The notes: a model not told the origin generated them from the sequence alone. A stretch of DNA of 64,000 nucleotides from Streptomyces pacificus (GCF_011766325.1 NZ_BLLG01000014.1:85234-149233); one strand, 5' to 3'; positions 9,110 to 19,555 are shown, counted from the stretch's first letter. Numbers and translations: made by a program.

Positions 9110-9360
9110 GTGGCGGAAGCGTGCGACCGGTGGCGGGCCGGCAAGGAACTGGCCGACCGGTTCATCGCCGGCTTCGCCGACCTCGGCACCCGGACCGGGG
9201 AGGCACCCCCCGGGGGATACTCGTGGCGCAGGCCGGCGCCTATGCGCGGCACTGCGGCCATGCCGACCTCCTGCGCGAGCGGATCGACGGCCGAGTGGGC
9301 CACCGAACACACGCTGAGCCGGCGATCCGGGCAGGGGACAAGCCGCCCGCCCGGTCGGCG
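9110..9360 (+). pseudogene. Possible frameshifted small gene remnant
   Basis: In the 368 bases between the PfkB and amidase genes, the plus strand shows strong G/C bias at third positions in one frame (from a GTG at 9110, reading VAEACDRWRAGKELADRF and on to GEAP near 9210). After a C6G5 run near 9207-9217 the bias moves to another frame (LVAQAGAYARHCGHADLL onward). This looks like one helical protein broken by a +1 or -1 shift, either true decay or an assembly error in the homopolymer. No ribosome binding site and no recognised homologue. Confidence 0.35.
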
Positions 9361-9364
9361 ACCC

Positions 9365-10567
9365 TCAGAGCTCCCTCGCGGGCGCCTGCACGCGCGTGGC
9401 GAGTTCCAGCAGGCGCCGGTCGGCTGCGTGTCCGGCGACGACGGCCAGTCCTACGGGAAGTCCGCCCACCCTCATCCGGGGCAGCACAAGACAGGGCAGG
9501 CCGGCGCTGCTCGCCAGGCAGGTGAGGCGGAACGCGGCGTCGCGGAGCGCCGCCTTCCGCTCGGGGGCCGCGTCTGCCGGCGGCGCAGGGCCTCCCGCGG
9601 CGGGGAGCAGCAGCACGGTGTCGTCGCGCAGGGCCGAACGCACGGCCCGGCCCGCGCGGTGCACCACCTCCTCCGCGGCCGCCCGGCGCTCCGCGGTGAC
9701 CTCCGAGGCACGGGCGAAGCGGGCCGCAATACCGGGGCCGAGCGCACCGGGATGGGCCCGAACCCAGGCGCCGTCGCTCTCCCAGACCTCGGCGCCCTGG
9801 GCGGTCGCGAACGCGGCCCCGAGGACCCCGGGGTCGGCGCCCGGGGAGGGCACCCGCGCGAGGCGGAGACCGGCGCGCGCCGCCAGGTCCGCGGCCGCCT
9901 CGGCGAACGTGTCGCGCACCTCGGGCTCGGCGAGGGCGACGAGATCGTCCGCCACCAGGGCCGTGCGGAACGGTGGCGCGGCTTCGGCCGCCCCGGCCTC
10001 CGGCAGCAGGACGTCGCCGAGGCGCGCCAGCGGCCCGGGGTCGCGCGCCAGCCAGGCGACGGTGTCGAACGACGGCGCCAGCGGCAGCATTCCGGTGACG
10101 GGGACGAGACCGTGCGTGGGCCGCAGCCCGTACAGCCCGCAGTAGGAGGCGGGCACCCTGATCGAGCCGGCCGTGTCGCTTCCGAGGCCCGCGTCGGCCT
10201 CGCCGAGCGCGACGGCCGAGGCAGGCCCGCTCGACGAGCCGCCGGGCACCCGGCCGGGCGCGGCCGGGTTGGGCGGTGTGCCGTAGTGGGCGTTCGTCCC
10301 GTTGAGGCTGTAGGCGAACTCATCCGTCTGCGCGATCCCGGCCACGTCGGCACCGGCGTCCAGCAGGGCGGCCACCGCCCAGGAGTGCGACGGCTGCGGT
10401 TCGGCCTCCGCCAGCCGGGCCGGATTGCCGGCGCCGATCCGGTGCCCCGCGACGGCGTGGATGTCCTTCACCGCCAGGCGCACCCCCCGCAACCTCCCGG
10501 TAGCGGACCCCGCCACCAGGGGGTTGCCGCGCTCACGCCACACCGCCGTGTCGTCCGCCGACCGCAT
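9365..10567 (-). CDS. Amidase-signature-family hydrolase
   Basis: 400-aa amidase. The Ser-cisSer-Lys triad is visible: Lys34 in AVKDIH, cis-Ser111 in GGSSSG, and nucleophile Ser135 in DTAGSIRVP; the 24-residue spacing of the serines matches fatty acid amide hydrolase. It hydrolyses an amide, but the substrate is not determined; the shorter C-terminal half than GatA argues against a tRNA amidotransferase subunit. An AGGAGG ribosome binding site 6 nt before the ATG fixes the start. No partner gene lies in the same direction nearby. Confidence 0.9.
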   Translation of the reverse strand: MRSADDTAVWRERGNPLVAGSATGRLRGVRLAVKDIHAVAGHRIGAGNPARLAEAEPQPSHSWAVAALLDAGADVAGIAQTDEFAYSLNGTNAHYGTPPNPAAPGRVPGGSSSGPASAVALGEADAGLGSDTAGSIRVPASYCGLYGLRPTHGLVPVTGMLPLAPSFDTVAWLARDPGPLARLGDVLLPEAGAAEAAPPFRTALVADDLVALAEPEVRDTFAEAAADLAARAGLRLARVPSPGADPGVLGAAFATAQGAEVWESDGAWVRAHPGALGPGIAARFARASEVTAERRAAAEEVVHRAGRAVRSALRDDTVLLLPAAGGPAPPADAAPERKAALRDAAFRLTCLASSAGLPCLVLPRMRVGGLPVGLAVVAGHAADRRLLELATRVQAPAREL

Positions 10568-10609
10568 CGGCAACCTCCTGGTCTCCGGTCGAGCTGCTCG
10601 CGGACGCCG

Positions 10610-10661
10610 CCGCGGCGGCGCTGCCCATGTCCGGGCCGCGGCGGCGCTGCCCATGTCCGGG
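10610..10661. repeat. 26-bp tandem duplication
   Basis: Two perfect consecutive copies of a 26-bp unit containing CTGCCCATGTCCGGG, located 40 nt upstream of the amidase start and probably within its promoter region. No coding function apparent. Confidence 0.8.
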
Positions 10662-10826
10662 TCGTCGCCGCGGCGCGCGGGGTGTGGCGGACCCGTCGGC
10701 GGGGCGGCGCCTGCGGCCGCGCAGGGGGCAGGCTACCGGGACGGCCGCCGGTCCGTTGCCGCTCCGCGGTCGGGCCCGGGCTTCTGCCGCGCGGCGCGAC
10801 CGCCGATGGTGTCCTGCCGGTGTGGC

Positions 10827-10927
10827 GACGCGGCCGGATCGGGCGGGCAGCCCGCCTCAGCGGGCCGCTTTGCCGGGGGCCGCCTCCGCGGAGGTCATCA
10901 CGGACCTCGAACCGGAACGTGGAGCGC
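10827..10927. repeat. Copy A of a dispersed 101-bp sequence
   Basis: Read on the minus strand, this aligns without gaps to 63549-63649 on the plus strand with 18 differences. Nine of the 18 fall on third positions of the plus-strand frame that reads AGRFAG...HHGPRTGT, which leans towards past or present coding. No terminal inverted repeats were seen. Confidence 0.6.
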
Positions 10928-11317
10928 TCGGCCCCCTCCCCCTTGCGGGGCAGCCGTTTCACCGCGGTCGCGATCGCGGTCGCGCGACATCCCCGTGCTT
11001 GCGGGAGCAGATCGTGGTGCGAGGCCCGCTTCGAGACGACCCGGCCGCCGGGTGCCGCCGGGGGCCCGGGCACGGGCTGGGAGCCTCGGCGCGATCCGTC
11101 GGCGGGTGCGGACCGCGGCACGCGGGGATCGGCCGGACGTGTGCGCCGCGGCGTCCGGAACGAACCGGTCGGTACGGTCCGGGCCCGCCGTCCGGCATTT
11201 TTTCCGGATCCCGCTCGTTGCGGTTGCCGTGGGACGCGCGTGGTCCCGGTGCCCTCGCCCGGCGTCCCGCACATATCCACCGATAATGGAATTGACCGGA
11301 GATCTCAGGAGGTCCCC

Positions 11318-12565
11318 TTGACCGGCGCAGGTTCCCCGTACCCGCTGCGTAACCGGCTGCGATCGCTGCGGCCCGCCGCCTTCGGGGCCGACCCCGCCGG
11401 AGCGCGGATGGAGCGGATACGCCGCTCGCCCCATTTCGCCGACGGAGTGTTCCAGAACCCCATGGGCGCCCGCACCAGACCGGCCGGGTCCATGCTCGAG
11501 TTCGCGAAGGTCTACTTCGGCAGGGAGTCCCGCAGGCGCCGCGCCCCCGCAGCGCCGATACCCCTGCACCCCACCACCCTCGAGGACCTCGCAGGGCCTC
11601 CCGCATCGGGGCTGCGGCTCACCTGGATGGGCCACTCCAGCGTGCTCGCCGAGATCGACGGGGCACGGGTGCTCTTCGACCCGGTCTGGGGCCGGCGCTG
11701 CTCACCGTTCGCGTTCGCCGGGCCCAAACGCCTCCACCCCGCGCCGCTGCCCCTCGCCGCGCTCGGCCCGGTGGACGTGGTCGTCATCTCGCACGACCAT
11801 TACGACCACCTCGACCTGCCGACGATCCGCACCCTGGCCTCGACTGACACGCTCTTCGCGGTACCGCTGGGCGTGGGCGCGCACCTGGAACGCTGGGGTG
11901 TCGCCGAGAGCCGCCTCAGGGAGCTGGACTGGCAGGAGTCGGCGCAGGTGGACGGCTTGCGGCTGACCGCCACCCCGGCCCGGCACTTCTGCGGCCGCGG
12001 CCTGCGCAACCGGCACGACACCCTCTGGGCCTCGTGGGTCGTCGAGGGCTCGTCCGGTCACCGCGTCTACCACAGCGGTGACACAGGGTACTTCCCCGGC
12101 TTCCGGGACATCGGCGCCGAGCACGGCCCGTTCGACGCGACCATGATCCAGATCGGTGCGTACAGCGAGTACTGGCCCGAGAACCGCACGGACCACAGGC
12201 CGCTCCCCGGCCCATGGCCGGATATTCACATGTCACCCGCCGAGGGCGTCCAAAGCCATCTTGACCTGCAAGGAGGCCAGCCGGGCGGCGTCATGCTGCC
12301 GATCCACTGGGCCACCTTCAACCTCGCCCCGCACGCCTGGGCCGAGCCGGGGGAGTGGACCAGGGACGCGGCGGGGGAGGCCGGCCAGGCGGTGGCCCTG
12401 CCCCGGCCGGGCGAGCCCTTCGAGCCGGCTGGGGGACTGCCCGTGGACCCCTGGTGGAGGCCCCTGGCCCACCCCATCGAGCGCCCGTGGCGGAGGCCCG
12501 GGACCACCGAAGCGGTGTCGGGTGACACGCTCAGCGGTGACCTCGACTTGGCGGGTGACCGCTGA
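11318..12565 (+). CDS. Metallo-beta-lactamase-fold hydrolase, NAPE-PLD/UlaG-like
   Basis: 415-aa metal-dependent hydrolase. The core starts near residue 100 (LTWMGHSSVLAEI) and has the HxHxDH motif SHDHYDHLD at residues 158-166, YHSGDTGYF with a metal Asp, and a late LPIHWATF histidine. The layout matches NAPE-PLD-like phospholipase D and L-ascorbate-6-P lactonase relatives. The first 95 residues are a basic extension (IRRSPHF, MGARTRP) also found in the NAPE-PLD-like group. The TTG start has AGGAGG 5 nt upstream. No membrane segment, so a soluble or peripheral enzyme; substrate unknown. Confidence 0.88.
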   Translation: MTGAGSPYPLRNRLRSLRPAAFGADPAGARMERIRRSPHFADGVFQNPMGARTRPAGSMLEFAKVYFGRESRRRRAPAAPIPLHPTTLEDLAGPPASGLRLTWMGHSSVLAEIDGARVLFDPVWGRRCSPFAFAGPKRLHPAPLPLAALGPVDVVVISHDHYDHLDLPTIRTLASTDTLFAVPLGVGAHLERWGVAESRLRELDWQESAQVDGLRLTATPARHFCGRGLRNRHDTLWASWVVEGSSGHRVYHSGDTGYFPGFRDIGAEHGPFDATMIQIGAYSEYWPENRTDHRPLPGPWPDIHMSPAEGVQSHLDLQGGQPGGVMLPIHWATFNLAPHAWAEPGEWTRDAAGEAGQAVALPRPGEPFEPAGGLPVDPWWRPLAHPIERPWRRPGTTEAVSGDTLSGDLDLAGDR

Positions 12566-12603
12566 CGCCGGATGCCGATCCGGCACGAGGTCGCCGGCCC
12601 TCA

Positions 12604-12635
12604 GCCGGGCGGCCGCTTCTGCGGTGCCGCCCGGC
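12604..12635. terminator. Bidirectional hairpin terminator
   Basis: Perfect 10-bp stem GCCGGGCGGC/GCCGCCCGGC with a 12-nt loop, midway between two convergent genes. No U tract, as is usual in Streptomyces. Confidence 0.65.
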
Positions 12636-12675
12636 ACGGCCGTCCGCCGGGGATCCCGCGGGCCCCGGCGGCGGC

Positions 12676-13065
12676 TCAGCCCTCGGTCCAGCCGTGGTTC
12701 TTAGCGAACTGGGCCAGCCCACCGCGGACCTGCAGCATCTGCTGGCCGGTGAGCGAGGGCGCTGCCGCCAGCAGGATCTCGGTGACCTCCCGGGTGAACT
12801 GCACCTCGGTAAGCACGTCGCAGAGCGAATCGTCGTACGAGGGATTCGGCTTGCCGGTCTCCCCGGGGGCGAGGCGGACCCCTGCTGCCTTCGGTCCCCG
12901 CTCGCCGTTCTCGATCTCGAACTCCACCATCACACCGGGACCCACCAGCGATTCGGACACCCGCATGTCGTTGACATGCAGGAAAACATCGTCCCCGCCG
13001 GTTTCCGGGGCGATGAACCCGTAACCCCGCGCACTGTCGAAACGCACCACACGACCAGCCACCAT
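12676..13065 (-). CDS. Cold-shock-domain protein with C-terminal extension
   Basis: 129-aa nucleic-acid-binding protein. Residues 1-66 are a cold-shock domain with RNP1 (GYGFI) and RNP2 (VFLHV). Residues 70-129 form a helical extension (CDVLTEVQFTREVTEILL, LTGQQMLQVRGGLAQFAKNHGW) absent from the 67-aa CspA proteins but known in longer actinomycete cold-shock proteins. It probably binds single-stranded RNA or DNA. The ATG start begins the domain directly (MVAGRVVRFD). The upstream region has two clear palindromes. Confidence 0.92.
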   Translation of the reverse strand: MVAGRVVRFDSARGYGFIAPETGGDDVFLHVNDMRVSESLVGPGVMVEFEIENGERGPKAAGVRLAPGETGKPNPSYDDSLCDVLTEVQFTREVTEILLAAAPSLTGQQMLQVRGGLAQFAKNHGWTEG

Positions 13066-13134
13066 GTCCAACCCCACCAAATCCCATGCCTTGTCCACTC
13101 GGGCCCATTGCCCGAGGTATCGGATCGAGCCTAG

Positions 13135-13150
13135 CCGCGGGGCCCCGCGG
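13135..13150. promoter_or_regulatory. 16-bp perfect palindrome
   Basis: CCGCGGGGCCCCGCGG, 70-85 nt upstream of the cold-shock start. Could be an operator or an mRNA hairpin in the 5' leader. Confidence 0.4.
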
Positions 13151-13186
13151 AAGCGACCCCTCGATGTCACGGGAACCGTACTCGGG

Positions 13187-13200
13187 TTCGCTTCAGCGAA
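13187..13200. promoter_or_regulatory. Operator-like palindrome TTCGCT-TC-AGCGAA
   Basis: Perfect 6-bp inverted repeat with a 2-nt centre, about 130 nt upstream of the cold-shock gene. The low spacing is typical of dimeric helix-turn-helix regulators. Regulator unknown. Confidence 0.35.
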
Positions 13201-13994
13201 AGAGACCCCGCCCTTTTCACGGGGGCAGCGAGTAGTCACCGCTGTGGGCGGGCGTGGGCGGGGCGGTGGGGCGGTGCAGGAGGTGCGCCGCCATCGCTCC
13301 ATGGCGGTGCGGGGGCGGGACGGGACGGACGGTCAATCGAAGGCGGGAGACGGGAGGCGGGAGGCGGGAGACGGGTGGAGCCGTGGCGGCCGGCGCCGAA
13401 GGGAGGCAGGAGCCGCTCGCCCGCGGGGTCGCCGGCTGACACCGGCAGGTGCTTCGGGGGCGGGGCCTCGGGTGGAGGGGAGGGACGGCCGGGAATCGAG
13501 CGGAGAAGGACGGGGTGGAGAGGGGCGGGCTCCCGATGCCGCGGTCCGGCGTGTGGCCGGATTCCGGCCGACTGCCTCCGGAGGCCCGGCAGCGGACGCC
13601 GTCCGGGCCCGCCGGCGCCGCAGGCGGGCCGTTCGAGGGCCCCGGCCCACCCGGGTGCGCCTCGCGTCCGGGACCGGCCGTCCGTTTCCGCAGCACGGGG
13701 GATGCCCCCGGAGCCCGGCCTTCTCGCCGGTGGTCCGGACACTTCGCCGCCTCGCCATGGGAGAGGGCGTCCCCGCCGCAGTGCCCCGACCTCGGCCCAG
13801 GGGTTTCGGTTGCGCGTGCGAGCCCTCATACCAGAGCGGGCTCCTCTTCCGGCAAGTTTGTCAACTGCCCACCACACATGAACGGTTCACGACTACCCTG
13901 TGTGCCCGGTGATCAACGATAGTCTTGAGCACTCACCTTTGACGCCACGCACAACGATCGACAGACAATCCCGGGCCCCGCACCAAGGACACTG

Positions 13995-15962
<1,968 letters not shown>

Positions 15963-15969
15963 ATGCACC

Positions 15970-16404
15970 ATGGCGAGCGATGTGCCGACGGGCCATTCCT
16001 CGGATCTCGACTGGCTGCTCAGCGGCCTGGTCCAGAGAGTGCCGTACACCCGCAACGCAGTCCTGCTCTCCTCCGACGGCCTGGTGAAGTCCGTGCACGG
16101 CCTCGACGCCGACAGCGCCGACCACATGGCCGCGCTGGCCTCCGGTCTGTACTCGCTCGGACGCAGCGCCGGTGCCCGGTTCGGCGACGGTGGAGAGGTC
16201 CGCCAGGTGGTGGTGGAGCTCGACTCGACCCTGCTCTTCGTGTCCACGGCCGGCTCGGGCACCTGTCTCGCGGTGCTGGCCGGGCGGGAGGCGGACGCCG
16301 CGGTTCTCGGCTACGAGATGGCGATGCTGGTGAAGAGCGTGCGGCCGTACCTGGTCACGCCGGCCAGACAGGCCACCGGGGCGCCGAGCGCCACGGGGCT
16401 CTGA
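15970..16404 (+). CDS. cvnB: Conservon roadblock/LC7 protein CvnB
   Basis: 144-aa roadblock/LC7-domain protein. Core LDWLLSGLVQRVPYTRNAVLLSSDGL and the CLAVLAGREADAAVLGYEM helix are typical of CvnB. Roadblock proteins commonly regulate small GTPases, matching CvnD downstream. AAGGAG lies 11 nt before the ATG. It begins 7 nt after the cvnA stop. Confidence 0.93.
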   Translation: MASDVPTGHSSDLDWLLSGLVQRVPYTRNAVLLSSDGLVKSVHGLDADSADHMAALASGLYSLGRSAGARFGDGGEVRQVVVELDSTLLFVSTAGSGTCLAVLAGREADAAVLGYEMAMLVKSVRPYLVTPARQATGAPSATGL

Positions 16405-16406
16405 CC

Positions 16407-16778
16407 GTGCCGGCCCCCATGGACGGGCCGTGGCTCGACGACGCGGCAGGCCGGCTGATCCGCCCGTACTCGGTGATCGGGGGCCGTACCCGTCCGACGG
16501 CCGCGCTCGACCTGCTGTCCCTGGTGATGGCCACCGGCACGGCCCCCCAGGGGTCGCTCGGACCGGAGCATGCGCTGGCCCTGGGCCTGTGCGACGGGCC
16601 CACCTCGGTGGCGGAGATCGCGGCGCACTTACGGCTCCCGGCGGTCGTCACCAAGGTACTCCTCTCCGATCTCGTCGACTGCGGGGCGGTCACCGCCAGG
16701 GCGCCCCGCTTCCAGGAATCCCCCACCGACCGTTCCCTGCTGGAGGCAGTGCTCGATGGCCTACGACGACGGCTCTGA
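16407..16778 (+). CDS. cvnC: Conservon DUF742 protein CvnC
   Basis: 123-aa DUF742 protein with the family opening RLIRPYSVIGGRTRPT and a winged-helix-like body (SVAEIAAHLRLPAVVTKVLLSDLVDCGAV). The GTG at 16407, 2 nt after the cvnB stop, is taken as start; ATG at 16419 is an alternative. Its 3' end overlaps cvnD by 23 nt, suggesting coupled translation. Confidence 0.92.
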   Translation: MPAPMDGPWLDDAAGRLIRPYSVIGGRTRPTAALDLLSLVMATGTAPQGSLGPEHALALGLCDGPTSVAEIAAHLRLPAVVTKVLLSDLVDCGAVTARAPRFQESPTDRSLLEAVLDGLRRRL

Positions 16779-17415
16779 CCGCCGCCCCGACCGCGCCGCC
16801 GAGCACGGCCGGGGCCCGCGCGAGCGGGGCGACCCCTTTCCCAGCGCCCTCAAGATCCTCGTGGCGGGGGGCTTCGGGGTGGGCAAGACGACCTTCGTCG
16901 GCGCGGTGAGCGAGATCGAGCCGCTGTGCACCGAGGAACTCCTGACGGCCGTCGGCGTCGGCACCGACAGCCTGGCGGGTGTGGAGACCAAGACGACCAC
17001 CACGGTAGCCATGGACTTCGGGCGGCTCACCCTCGACGACCGGAATGTGCTGTACCTGTTCGGCACACCGGGCCAGGAGCGGTTCTGGTTCATGTGGGAC
17101 GAACTCTCCGAAGGGGCGCTCGGCGCGGTCGTCCTCGCCGACACGCGCCGGCTGGAGGACTGCTTCTCCGCCGTGGACTTCTTCGAGCGGCGCGGCATCG
17201 GTTTCGTCGTCGCCGTCAACGAGTTCGACGGCTCCTACCGCTACGAACCCGACGAGGTCAGGGCCGCGATCGACCTCAAGCAGGACGTCCCGGTCGTGCT
17301 GTGCGACGCACGTATCGCCAGCTCCGCGATCGGCGCCCTGGTCACCCTCGTCCAGCACCTGCTCACCACGACCCCGGCACCGGCAGCGGCGCCGAGCTAC
17401 GGAGCTCAGTCATGA
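16756..17415 (+). CDS. cvnD: Conservon Ras-like GTPase CvnD
   Basis: 219-aa small GTPase. Walker A GGFGVGKTTFVGAV, switch I Thr region TKTTTTVAMDFG, Walker B/switch II FGTPGQERFWFMW, and base-recognition motif AVNEFDG (in place of NKxD). The basic N-terminal 30 residues are variable. CvnD-type GTPases are the output of the conservon. ATG chosen in the overlap with cvnC; the stop overlaps the next start as ATGA. Confidence 0.94.
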   Translation: MAYDDGSDRRPDRAAEHGRGPRERGDPFPSALKILVAGGFGVGKTTFVGAVSEIEPLCTEELLTAVGVGTDSLAGVETKTTTTVAMDFGRLTLDDRNVLYLFGTPGQERFWFMWDELSEGALGAVVLADTRRLEDCFSAVDFFERRGIGFVVAVNEFDGSYRYEPDEVRAAIDLKQDVPVVLCDARIASSAIGALVTLVQHLLTTTPAPAAAPSYGAQS

Positions 17416-17984
17416 CCACGTTCGACCCGACCGGCCATCTGCTGCTGACACCCGTCGACCAGGAGGCTCCCGCCCGCGTGCGGCGGCTGCGTCAACTCGG
17501 TCTGGGAGAACGGCCCGAGCCTGCGTTCGACGAGTTCGCGCACCGGCTCGCCGAGGTGACCGGGGCACCCTACTCGATGGTCAACTTCATCGACGAGCAC
17601 CGCCAGTTCTTCGCGGGGCTGCACACCCCCGCCGGCACCCACGCGGGCGGGGGCGACCTCGACACGGCGGACGCCGGGGACGTGGGGCGCTTCATGGCGC
17701 GCGACCACGGCTACTGTCCGCACGTGGTCGTGCGGCGCAAGGCACTCGTGCTGGAGGACGTCTGCGACTACCCGCGGTTCGCCGGCAATCCGGTCGTCGA
17801 CGAGATCGGCATCCGCTCCTACCTCGGCGCGCCGCTGATCGACCGCACGGGCACCGCCCTGGGCACGATCTGCGTGGTGGACACCGAGCCGCGCCCCTGG
17901 GGCCGGGCGGGTCTGGAGACCATCAAGTCGCTCGCGGCGGAACTGGTCGAGCAGATCCACCGCCGCGAGGACATGCTGCCGTGA
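17412..17984 (+). CDS. GAF-domain protein, fifth gene of the conservon
   Basis: 190-aa single GAF-domain protein (VTGAPYSMVNFIDEHRQFFAG through SYLGAPLIDRTGTALGTICVVD). Cys at CPHVVV and Cys at CDYPRF fall in the ligand-pocket region and could serve as thiol or cofactor contacts; that is inference. The ATGA overlap with cvnD marks it as part of the operon, probably a sensory input or effector of the GTPase. It ends just before a strong terminator. Confidence 0.88.
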   Translation: MTTFDPTGHLLLTPVDQEAPARVRRLRQLGLGERPEPAFDEFAHRLAEVTGAPYSMVNFIDEHRQFFAGLHTPAGTHAGGGDLDTADAGDVGRFMARDHGYCPHVVVRRKALVLEDVCDYPRFAGNPVVDEIGIRSYLGAPLIDRTGTALGTICVVDTEPRPWGRAGLETIKSLAAELVEQIHRREDMLP

Positions 17985-18003
17985 CGAGCGCGACGAGCGC
18001 GAC

Positions 18004-18041
18004 GGCGTCCCGGGGAGCCCCGAGAGGCTCCCCGGGACGCC
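18004..18041. terminator. Strong bidirectional hairpin
   Basis: Perfect 16-bp stem (left arm GGCGTCCCGGGGAGCC) with a 6-nt loop, 20 nt after the conservon and 23 nt before the end of the convergent dehydrogenase gene. Confidence 0.8.
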
Positions 18042-18063
18042 GCAGCGGCCTCCTGCCGCGCCC

Positions 18064-19260
18064 CTAGACCAGGGCTTCGCCGCGGGTCAGCTCGGACAGC
18101 CGTTGCGACCACTGCCCCTTCGCCTGCCCCAGTGCGACTTCCGCCAGCCTGAGCAGCTGGACGTCGGAGGTGCCCGCGGGCGCGAAGATGTGGTGCGCGT
18201 CGCGCAGATAGCGCTCGATGGGCCGATCGGTGAAGAGTCCGGCCGCCGCGTGGATCTCCATCGCGTTGCGTGCCGAGTCGAGCGCGGACTCGACATTGAC
18301 GAGCTTGGCGTTCATCAGCTCAGCGTCGCAGGCCAGCCCCTGGTCCAGCAGGTGCACCGCGTGGTAGGCGACCAGTCGCGCCGTCATCAGCCGTGACTGG
18401 AGCTGCCCCAGCTTGAGCTTGATGGACGGCAGTTCGTGCAGCGGCTTGCCGTAGCGGTGGCGCTCGGCGCAGAACCGCGTGGTCTCCTCGATGATGGCCT
18501 GGTGTATGCCGAGCGCAACGGCGGTCAGATTGGCGCGGCCGTAGAGCATGCTGGAGGAGTAGGCGACGGCCAGGCCGTCGCCCTCCTCGCCCAGCCGGTT
18601 GGCCGCGGGAACCCGGCAGTCCTCGAAGTGGAGCTCGCCGAAACCGAAGCCGTGCAGTCCCATGGTCGGCTTCTGCTCTCCCGTGTGGCATCCGGGGCGG
18701 CCGGACTCCACCAGGAAGGCTGTGAGCCCTTTGGATCCCGGCCCTGTGCGGACGACGACCCCGTGCAGATCACCGACATGGCTGTTGCCGACGTACACCT
18801 TCCGGCCGTTGAGGACGTAGTCGTCGCCGTCCCGTACGGCGGTGGCGGTCATGCCGAGGACATGACCGCCCGACTCGGGTTCGGTGACCGCGATCGTGGG
18901 CAGGCACTCGCCCGCGGCGATCAGGGGGAGCCAGGTCTTCTTCTGCTCGTCGCTCCCGAAGTGGACGATCTTGGCGACGCCCAGCTGCGAGGCCTGGACC
19001 ATGGCCCCCATCGCCCCGCTCACCCGGGACAGCTCCTCAATGATGATCGTCTTGGCCAGATGACCGACGCCCATGCCGCCGTGGGCCTGGGAGATCGTCG
19101 CTCCGAGCCAGCCCTGGTGTGCGATGAGCCGCGAGAGCTCGCGGTGTGCCGTGCGGGCGGCTTCCATGGCGGGAATGCGCGGGCGGACCTCGCACTCGGC
19201 GAAGTGCCGTACCCGGTCCCGTAGCTGCTGATGAAGTCGACTGGCGAAGTACCCGTCCAT
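18064..19260 (-). CDS. Acyl-CoA-dehydrogenase-family protein lacking the canonical Glu
   Basis: 398-aa FAD-dependent dehydrogenase fold: N-terminal helical domain, beta domain with IAVTEPESGGH and GRKVYVGNSHVGD, C-terminal helices with RYGKPLHELPS and an FAD-binding APAGTSDVQ turn. The catalytic Glu that precedes GT in most members (YEGT) is Ala here, and the alternative Glu of isovaleryl-CoA dehydrogenase is Gly (LYGRANL). This pattern is like acyl-ACP dehydrogenases and hydroxylating flavoenzymes of secondary metabolism. Start chosen at the ATG with AGGAGG 8 nt upstream; an ATG at 19323 is the alternative. Confidence 0.87.
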   Translation of the reverse strand: MDGYFASRLHQQLRDRVRHFAECEVRPRIPAMEAARTAHRELSRLIAHQGWLGATISQAHGGMGVGHLAKTIIIEELSRVSGAMGAMVQASQLGVAKIVHFGSDEQKKTWLPLIAAGECLPTIAVTEPESGGHVLGMTATAVRDGDDYVLNGRKVYVGNSHVGDLHGVVVRTGPGSKGLTAFLVESGRPGCHTGEQKPTMGLHGFGFGELHFEDCRVPAANRLGEEGDGLAVAYSSSMLYGRANLTAVALGIHQAIIEETTRFCAERHRYGKPLHELPSIKLKLGQLQSRLMTARLVAYHAVHLLDQGLACDAELMNAKLVNVESALDSARNAMEIHAAAGLFTDRPIERYLRDAHHIFAPAGTSDVQLLRLAEVALGQAKGQWSQRLSELTRGEALV

Positions 19261-19387
19261 CGCGAGGCCTCCTCTGCGAAACGCCTGCTCGCGTGAGCGT
19301 GCGAGCAGGTGGTGCATCGGCATGGTCCCGTCCCGTACAGGCCGACTACCTCATGGTGTTGATCGCTAACGGCCGGTACAACTCGGT

Positions 19388-19401
19388 GGCCAACTTTGGC
19401 C
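19388..19401. promoter_or_regulatory. Operator-like palindrome upstream of the dehydrogenase
   Basis: GGCCAA-CT-TTGGCC, a perfect 6-bp inverted repeat with 2-nt centre, about 130 nt upstream of the dehydrogenase start. Cognate regulator unknown. Confidence 0.4.
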
Positions 19402-19555
19402 GAAATGCGCTCCGTTGTCATGTGATGGGGACCGCGTCCCCGGTGGTGGCCCGCGGCCCGGTCCGGTGCAGGGCATGCCCATGGAGCATCTTTCTGCCAC
19501 GTGCCCATGGCAAGCGGTTCATGGGCATATGGCGACGAAGGGCGGCATTCCGCTT

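Larger units (their letters stand above)
10568..11317. other. 750-nt divergent intergenic region with gene-like remnant
   Basis: Between the amidase and the metallo-beta-lactamase-fold gene. It should carry both promoters. It contains a 26-bp tandem duplication (10610-10661) and, at 10827-10927, a segment with about 82% identity to 63549-63649. A plus-frame peptide from that segment resembles one encoded on the minus strand at the second copy (shared core AGRFAG, HHGPRTGT), so a small uncharacterised or decayed gene is possible. Confidence 0.45.
13066..13994. other. 929-nt divergent intergenic region
   Basis: No credible gene. The left end should hold the cold-shock promoter; on the minus strand TAGGCT near 13128-13133 is a possible -10. 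The middle (13330-13380) is a purine-rich run of repeated GGGAGACGGGAGGCGGGAG. The right end, lower in G+C (about 13850-13990), should hold the conservon promoter. Confidence 0.55.

Noticed and set aside
10985..11011. CRISPR-repeat-like sequence (CCCCGTGCTTGCGGG with flanks like a type I-E repeat)
   Set aside because: Only one copy, no spacer array and no cas gene nearby.
8669..11317. Very long rightward open frame leading into the metallo-beta-lactamase-fold gene
   Set aside because: It covers the PfkB and amidase genes on the other strand; homology, an AGGAGG site and the TTG all place the true start at 11318.
11286..11321. Short ATG frame of 11 codons just before the metallo-beta-lactamase-fold gene, overlapping its TTG
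   Set aside because: Could be a leader peptide, but it has no ribosome binding site of its own and the overlap may be chance.
13330..13700. Several overlapping frames in the 929-nt gap left of the conservon
   Set aside because: Composition is low-complexity Arg/Pro/Gly in every frame and the purine-rich repeats explain them.
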